Source of the DNA: Amaurobius ferox
Taxonomy: Eukaryota > Arthropoda > Arachnida > Araneae > Amaurobiidae
Direction: 5' to 3'
NCBI GenBank assembly: GCA_951213105.1
Contig: OX578134.1
Location: forward strand, 141,995,450 to 142,059,449
Length of the DNA stretch: 64,000 bases
The notes under the pieces are model-generated. The model had not been told where the DNA came from, ran no database searches, and worked only from the letters and a program-made list of their open reading frames with translations. Positions 58,390 through 64,000 of the stretch are shown piece after piece; positions within the stretch are counted from its first letter, which is position 1, and the number at the start of each line of letters is the position of its first letter. The position numbers and the translations under genes were made by a program.

Positions 58390-58565
58390 ATGTTTATTTG
58401 GCGATTCGTATAATGATGAATCCTTATGTATCTGGAGATATTAAAAGTGCGGGAGCTATACCTTCGTTTGATAATGATTGTAAGACAAACAGATCTGACA
58501 AACAGAAACTGAGTATCAAATAACAATAGAGTGCAGATGATCTGCATGAGTACAGCTAGTATGAT
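58390..58565 (+). repeat. Dispersed repeat related to 25,530-25,770
   Basis: cgattcgtataatgatgaat, ctataccttcgtttgataat, gattgtaagacaaacag, gagtgcagatgatctgcatg, agctagta: same order as at 25.5 kb. Confidence 0.5.
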
Positions 58566-58979
58566 ATATGTATGTATGTACATAAATGTTTTAAAAAACT
58601 TCGAATATTTTAATTACACTTAAACAACTACTTATAGTTTAATCTAATATTACTTTATTGTCAATATTTCTGAATCATATATTTCTTATACTGTCCTATA
58701 TACAAAATATCTACAACTATTTTCATTAATAGTAATTGCAAAATGTATCATTTCAATCCGTTGAAATATATTTTCCAATAAAAATATATTAACAGGAAAA
58801 ATTGCTAATCTCAAGAGCATTTTTTACCAATATCAGTGTAAAAACTATTTGAAGATGTTCGTGTGACCACTAAGAATGCAAATATTAATTAAAGTGAATG
58901 ATTATTTTTGATATTAAAATTTCAATATATATATAATTTTATTTGATATTGTTTTTTTTCTCAAAACGCATATAACAGT

Positions 58980-59190
58980 TTCATCAGTTCCCACACTTTT
59001 GGTAACTATGGCTCATAAGCACGTTCTGTACATTACTTTTGCTCGTAACATATTTCACTGAATAAGATTGAGATAATTGATTTTGTTCATAAAAATTCAT
59101 ATTCTTGATCCTACTTTGCAAACGTACAATATAAAGTTTTTTATGCTATAGATTTTCGTAAATGCACAGTAAAACATCTCTGTGAAAATA
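58980..59190 (+). repeat. Family E repeat, copy 2
   Basis: ctcataagcacgttctgtac, attacttttgctcgtaacat, gttcataaaaattcatattc, cttgatcctactttgca in family order. Confidence 0.5.
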
Positions 59191-59206
59191 TTTGTGTTCC
59201 AGAAAT

Positions 59207-59262
59207 GCAATGTGTATAATTAATATAAAAATAATACTGCATAAACATTTGCATTTCTGGAA
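59207..59262. repeat. Inverted repeat, 14-bp arms
   Basis: ttccagaaatgcaa and ttgcatttctggaa face each other across about 30 bp. A foldback or small MITE relic. Confidence 0.65.
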
Positions 59263-59369
59263 TTCTAAATATAGTTATTTTAATCAAAAATCTAATGTGA
59301 ATGTAAAGCAGGCCACACTATAAATTATTATTAATGCGAATTTATATTTTAAAGTAAAATTCACGTGTA

Positions 59370-59820
59370 CTTTACGTTTTACATTTTTTAAGACTTTCCA
59401 ATATAGTTGAAAAGTGTTTATCACTTCATTCGGTCTGTCTGTCAGTCCATTCGCATGATAACTGTCGTAAAAATGACCTTATCAAAATTAAATTTTAGTA
59501 TGTTGTTGAGACGGTCTGTGGGACATATAGGATTGTAAATGAATATATCACCCAATTAGTTTTGGATTCAACCCGGGTCAAAAAAATGAAATGCATTGTT
59601 AATATTCACAAAGTTGTTAATATATTACAAAGTTAATATATTCACAAACTGCTTAGAGAATTTTAGAGAATATTCAAATCATTCCATAAAATATATAAAA
59701 AATATCAGCAAAATATGTGGTAGTTTTTAAATAAAAATAAAAATTATAATTACACCCATATTATATGAAGAGATCACGTGACTCACTTCAAAATTAAATA
59801 TGGCATCATACTAGTTCTTA
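59370..59820 (+). repeat. (TCTG)n-bearing dispersed repeat G, copy 3
   Basis: Same order as the 34.4-kb copy with a shorter microsatellite (gtctgtctgtcagtc), ataactgtcgtaaaaatgac, cacccaattagttttggatt, caacccgggtcaaaaaaatg, gatcacgtgac. Confidence 0.7.
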
Positions 59821-62000
59821 TATGTATTTAATACCAATACGGCTAATTTGTGATTTATTTATAATAACATACACAACATATTTGGATCATATTATTACTG
59901 CTATTTTCATATTTAGAAAGTCATAAACTCTGGAATTCTAATCATATTATATTTTGTGTAAAAAACATAATAAAATATCTACAATTTTAGCAATAAATGA
60001 AATTTATATTTATAAATCAAATTTATATTATTCAAATAATTTTAAACATTACGATGCAAAAATGATAAATAAAGAATTCGTGTGAGACGATTTTGCCAAT
60101 TTCGCTGCAAGAAAACATTTTTAATCTCTTCTATAAAAATGCAAATATTCATTGTAACTGCGCATGTGCAATTTTCAAAATTACTTTTATGTAAGATAAA
60201 CTTTTATATTACTTTCTGACATTTTCTTTTGTCAATGTTTTAGCATAAATTACCCTCTAAGATCAGTATTTCTTTTTAAAACGTATACTTGCATGTACTT
60301 TCTAAGAATTGCATCAGTTAGTCGACAGATGTAACTTAAGCATAGTGATATCGTTGATTTTTATCACAAATGTGCCTTAAATTTGAACATGGACCATTTA
60401 AGTATGTCCATGTTCTTATCGATGTTGGTTTTTGTGACTATTTTCCAGAGCTTTTCTACATAAAGCACTTATTAACTTAAATGGAATATTTCAAAGAACA
60501 GTACTTTTAATGAACACGAATAATTAATAATAAAAGTTAAATACCAGCGCCCTTTAACTTTCAACAAAGATTTTGGATGTAAAGAAAATAATACTAATAT
60601 AAGGTGCCTGTAGTATTCAAATGTCAATTATAGCAAATTCTAGGTTTTAATACGCTCCTGTAATTTTACAATTCTGATATTCAATTTCGTTTTACATGCA
60701 ATAGGGAAAATACAGATAAAGTTCTCCAACATAAGTTAAAAAATATAAAGCCCTAGTAATTAATATTATTAGGATTTTACAAAGAGATTAAACGCATAAA
60801 AATGTATAAGCATAGCTCGAAAGTGAATTAAAGTATACATATTTTAATATACTTTGGAGGGATTTAAAACGAAATTGTGCATCGCAACGAACGTCTGCGG
60901 GCATCACAACATCATAATATTGACTGGATGAAAAATAATAATTCTATTATAGTTTTCTGTAAGTGCGACATTATGCTGAAGGTCAATACGTTCTATCCTA
61001 GTTGATAGTGGTTCAGGTTTCAAACATCAATCGAAAAACCGTTTGTATGCAAAAAATAATATTTTTTACTTATCCTTCCCAGAGTCACGCAATTTGTTGC
61101 AAAGGAATCAATCATAATTGGAGTATTTTTCAGATATTTTTCTTGTTCTTGCATGCGAGCGAATTAAGGTAATTCTCAAAACATATTTGGGTGAATTTGT
61201 TTTGAAAAACATCATCGGAAAAAGCAGATGCTTTGTCGCTACACAGTGTTGACCTTGAGTCAGAACTCGAAAGTTCATGTTAGACGCATAATACATTTGA
61301 AAACATTTGTCGTTTCAAATGCTCTTTCAATATTAAACTAGTCCGATGACATTTTTTCTTTTGTCACCACATAGTAACAGTTATTCTGAAAAAGTTTCTG
61401 CATGCAACACAACACTCTTCTGCGTGTCACTATGTCGCAGGAGGGCCGCTGATGGGGTCACCATTGATATAATTAATAGATCCCAACAAATAGATGTCTC
61501 AAAAACTATCATTGGTAAAAACGTAAACGGCAAATTAAATGTCACCAATAATAAAATAATATATTAAAATACTTATTTCGCCATTTATTTCATAAAGCTA
61601 ATAGTAAAATGAACTTTTATTACTGATTATTTCATTACTATTACTGCAACATTATTGTTTATTGTTTCATCACACCATGTATAAAATGGCTGGTTCATGT
61701 GAACTTCTGCTATATATTTTATATCTTAATGTTTTCATACAAGTGCATAACAGCAAACACAACATTTATGTATTAAAAATATAAATATCATATGAAGTAA
61801 ATAGCATCTAATATAAAGAGCATCTTATAATATGATCCCATGAATATATTAATAAATCCTGCAAATATATTTCTATTATGAGTTCTTCATTTTAAAAAAA
61901 TATATATTTATATGACATAAACTTTTATTTTACTCTTTATATAGTGTATTTTATTTAGAGCGTGCTTCACATAGATTTCATTTATCATAAATTTACATCA
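59821..62000. other. AT-rich interval, no gene seen
   Basis: Nothing supported. A 10-bp perfect hairpin (gaacatggac ... gtccatgttc) lies at about 60,382-60,412. Confidence 0.45.
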
Positions 62001-62004
62001 TTAT

Positions 62005-62215
62005 AGTTTTCTTAAAAGTTAACTTGCAAGCACGTTCCGACGATTACATTTGCTCATTAAGGATCCTATTTAAGCAGACGACGATCGCTGATTTGCTTCA
62101 TAAAAAGTATCATCCTCGATCTTACTCAGTGAAGGAATAGTATTGAGGTTTTTAACGACTTAGATTTTAGTGAAAGCCCGTTGAGCATGTATACTTAACG
62201 ATCTTTCTATCTTGA
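62005..62215 (+). repeat. Family E repeat, copy 3
   Basis: tgcaagcacgttccgacgat, tacatttgctcattaaggat, cctatttaagcagacgacga, ttcataaaaagtatcatcct, cgatcttactcagtgaagg in family order. Confidence 0.5.
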
Positions 62216-62764
62216 ATGCAGTTTTTTTCTAAGAAAGCTTCTTTTTCGAATGGAAATGAGATTTGATAATGCGTAAAAAACTTCTCTCTCTTAAATTCAA
62301 ACAAAGTTTTGTGAATATGCAGCAGCTAATTCGAAAAAGAGTCACGTCTGATTCTAAAATTGTATTAAGGTAACTTCTTCCATTAACGTAATTTTAGCAT
62401 AGGATTATTTTTCTGGGTTTTTTTTTCTATATTAAAATCCAGGTAAGTATTTTTAAAAGAGTTAAGGATATGAGTGCTGTAAATATTTGGAATTACTTGT
62501 ATGTGCAAGAGCGTAAAATAAAATAAGATATCAATAGAATCACGTTTCCATGCACCAATAAGTATATTGGCACAAAATAATATACTAACCTGTATTTTGC
62601 AAATTGAATGTGAAAGAAAGTAAGGTACCTCTATACTAACTGAGATAGTAATTTCACGAAAGCAGTGAAAAACTGAAAATATTAAGATTTGAAATGCTAA
62701 ATTTTAAACAATTAATGCTCAAAACAGCCTAGTAACATGCTCAATTGTACAAGTTATACCAGAC

Positions 62765-62792
62765 AACTTATATATATATATATATATATATG
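62765..62792. repeat. (TA)n microsatellite
   Basis: TA dinucleotides. Confidence 0.9.
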
Positions 62793-63114
62793 TTGCAAAA
62801 GGATTTTTCGAAATTAATTTTTTCATAGACTTAACATTATCTGATAAATAATTCAATAGCATACATATAAATTTAAAATTCGAACTTCGTCATGATCTAA
62901 AACATGATTACTTCAAATAATGCACATTTAACTTCATTTCATATAGCTGCCACAATTATACCACCTGCCATGTACAATATTTTATTCGGTTGAGCTTTAC
63001 TATGTCAAAGACACTTTTGCTCAAAGTCAGATTGCAGTCAGTGTTACGGAAACTATACAACCGAACTCGCTATTAGTAACACGGCTATCTTAATTTCTCA
63101 TTTGAATGTGCGGA

Positions 63115-63200
63115 AAATTACTAAAATATTTTATTAAAATGCTTCATTTAATAGTGATAGTTGGTATTTAAAATTTAAATAAGGTACTATTATTTTGTAA
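63115..63200 (+). repeat. Possible fragment of peptide-gene family F
   Basis: aatgcttcatttaatagtga and tagttggtatttaaa resemble the family end (ggatgcttcattaatgatga, tagtttgtgctctta) far from the 2-20 kb cluster. The match is short. Confidence 0.3.
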
Positions 63201-63434
63201 CCATCACTACAAAATCATTTTACCTGTCTTGTATAATACATCAATCCTAAATACCCCATTCATACAAATGATAAAATGTATTGAGATAGTTCCATTTTTG
63301 AAACAAAAAAAACATACAGTTTCATCAACCCGTTAAATTATAATTTTCTACTTTAAATGTAAGAACATATCGACCATATATTTTCCCCCAAATCATCCAG
63401 ATACGATTTATTGTCCGTCCTTATATATACGATC

Positions 63435-63672
63435 AATCTAACCCGGTGGGTAAGCGGTCAAGTCAAGCATTTTCTCGTGTTTGCTCGACTGCCGGGTTGG
63501 TGGTTCGAGTCCCACCTGTTGGCATGGATGTTGTGTTGTTAAGCGTAGTGAGTTCTTGCCTCAATGGTTCGCAGTAGCAAGGTCTTATAACAGCTAAATG
63601 GTTCACGATTCTGGCTGATGTATAGGCTACTGAATGAATGCATTAAGTGTCTGGCCAAATAAATATTTAAGA
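63435..63672 (+). mobile_element. SINE-2, copy 2, tRNA-like
   Basis: taacccggtgggtaagcggt, gctcgactgccgggttggtg, gttcgagtcccacctg (a good B-box), ggcatggatgttgtgttgtt, gctaaatggttcacgattct, ggctgatgtataggctactg, ending in aaataaatattt. The length and spacing before the B-box suggest a tRNA with a long variable arm (Leu or Ser type) as ancestor; this is inference. Confidence 0.8.
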
Positions 63673-63779
63673 TTATTATGCAAACCTACATCTAAGCACA
63701 CATGTCCAACTTTAAAATTACCCTTCAGAAAGAAATAAGTTTCCGTTTATCTTACGTACGCTCTCTTTTATACATAACA

Positions 63780-63985
63780 AGTTTAACAGCTATTACCGCC
63801 TTAAGAAACTCACATCATTACTGTTTTCTAAAATGTGAACAAGTAGTCACGTCCGTGCATTATTTTGCTCATAAGAGTTCCTGTTTAAGAAGACTGATGT
63901 CGTTGAGTTTGATTATAAAAAGCTTTTACCTTCATCCTGCAGTGTAAAAGCACAATATACACATTCATAACGACGAATCTTTTTG
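63780..63985 (+). repeat. Family E repeat, copy 4
   Basis: cacatcattactgttttcta, gtcacgtccgtgcattattt, tgctcataagagttcctgtt, taagaagactgatgtcgttg, gattataaaaagc, cctgcagtgtaaaagcacaa in family order. An 81-codon frame (63702-63947) crosses it but is not shared by the other copies. Confidence 0.5.
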
Positions 63986-64000
63986 TCGCAGTTTCGTATT

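Overview
The window is AT-rich animal DNA, almost certainly an invertebrate and most likely an arthropod. It holds no recognisable intact single-copy host gene. It is built from layers of mobile elements: Tc1 and mariner transposons, tRNA-derived SINEs, short elements with the architecture of non-autonomous Helitron/Helentron-like elements, a reverse-transcriptase retroelement, and very long (TA)n arrays. The species cannot be named from the sequence.

Layout. From 1 to 21 kb lies a field of a GT-microsatellite-bearing repeat (called HLE here): 5' hairpin, central (GT)n, subterminal inverted repeat and 3' hairpin. Copies are joined head to tail at 7.7-11.2 kb, and one carries an internal array of about 200-bp modules. 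Between them lie six same-strand relics of a short secreted-peptide gene (2.0, 5.9, 7.0, 15.7, 18.0 and 20.3 kb). Two abutting dead Tc1 transposons (12.8-14.1 and 14.1-15.6 kb) share one TA.

From 21.0 to 31.9 kb lies a retroelement island. A nearly perfect 3.8-kb palindrome (21,601-25,418; 54-bp spacer) consists of two identical 5'-truncated reverse-transcriptase copies joined head to head. A third, longer diverged copy lies at 27.3-30.2 kb and a fourth, 3'-tail-only copy at 30.6-30.9 kb. Their 3' regions share a hairpin that keeps pairing through paired substitutions. (TA)n arrays flank most of these ends; the largest is about 0.94 kb.

From 32 to 64 kb lie SINEs of three families (one with clear target-site duplications), a Tc1 relic (38.8-40.2 kb), a mariner relic (40.3-41.6 kb), a second HLE subfamily (47.9 and 56.8 kb), a (TCTG)n-bearing repeat (three copies), and two low-copy repeats in separate zones (family D at 35-50 kb, family E at 54-64 kb), each with all copies on one strand. 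The rest is AT-rich DNA in which I see no gene.

Nothing here forms a working operon or pathway. The only long uninterrupted coding frames are the two identical reverse-transcriptase fragments in the palindrome.
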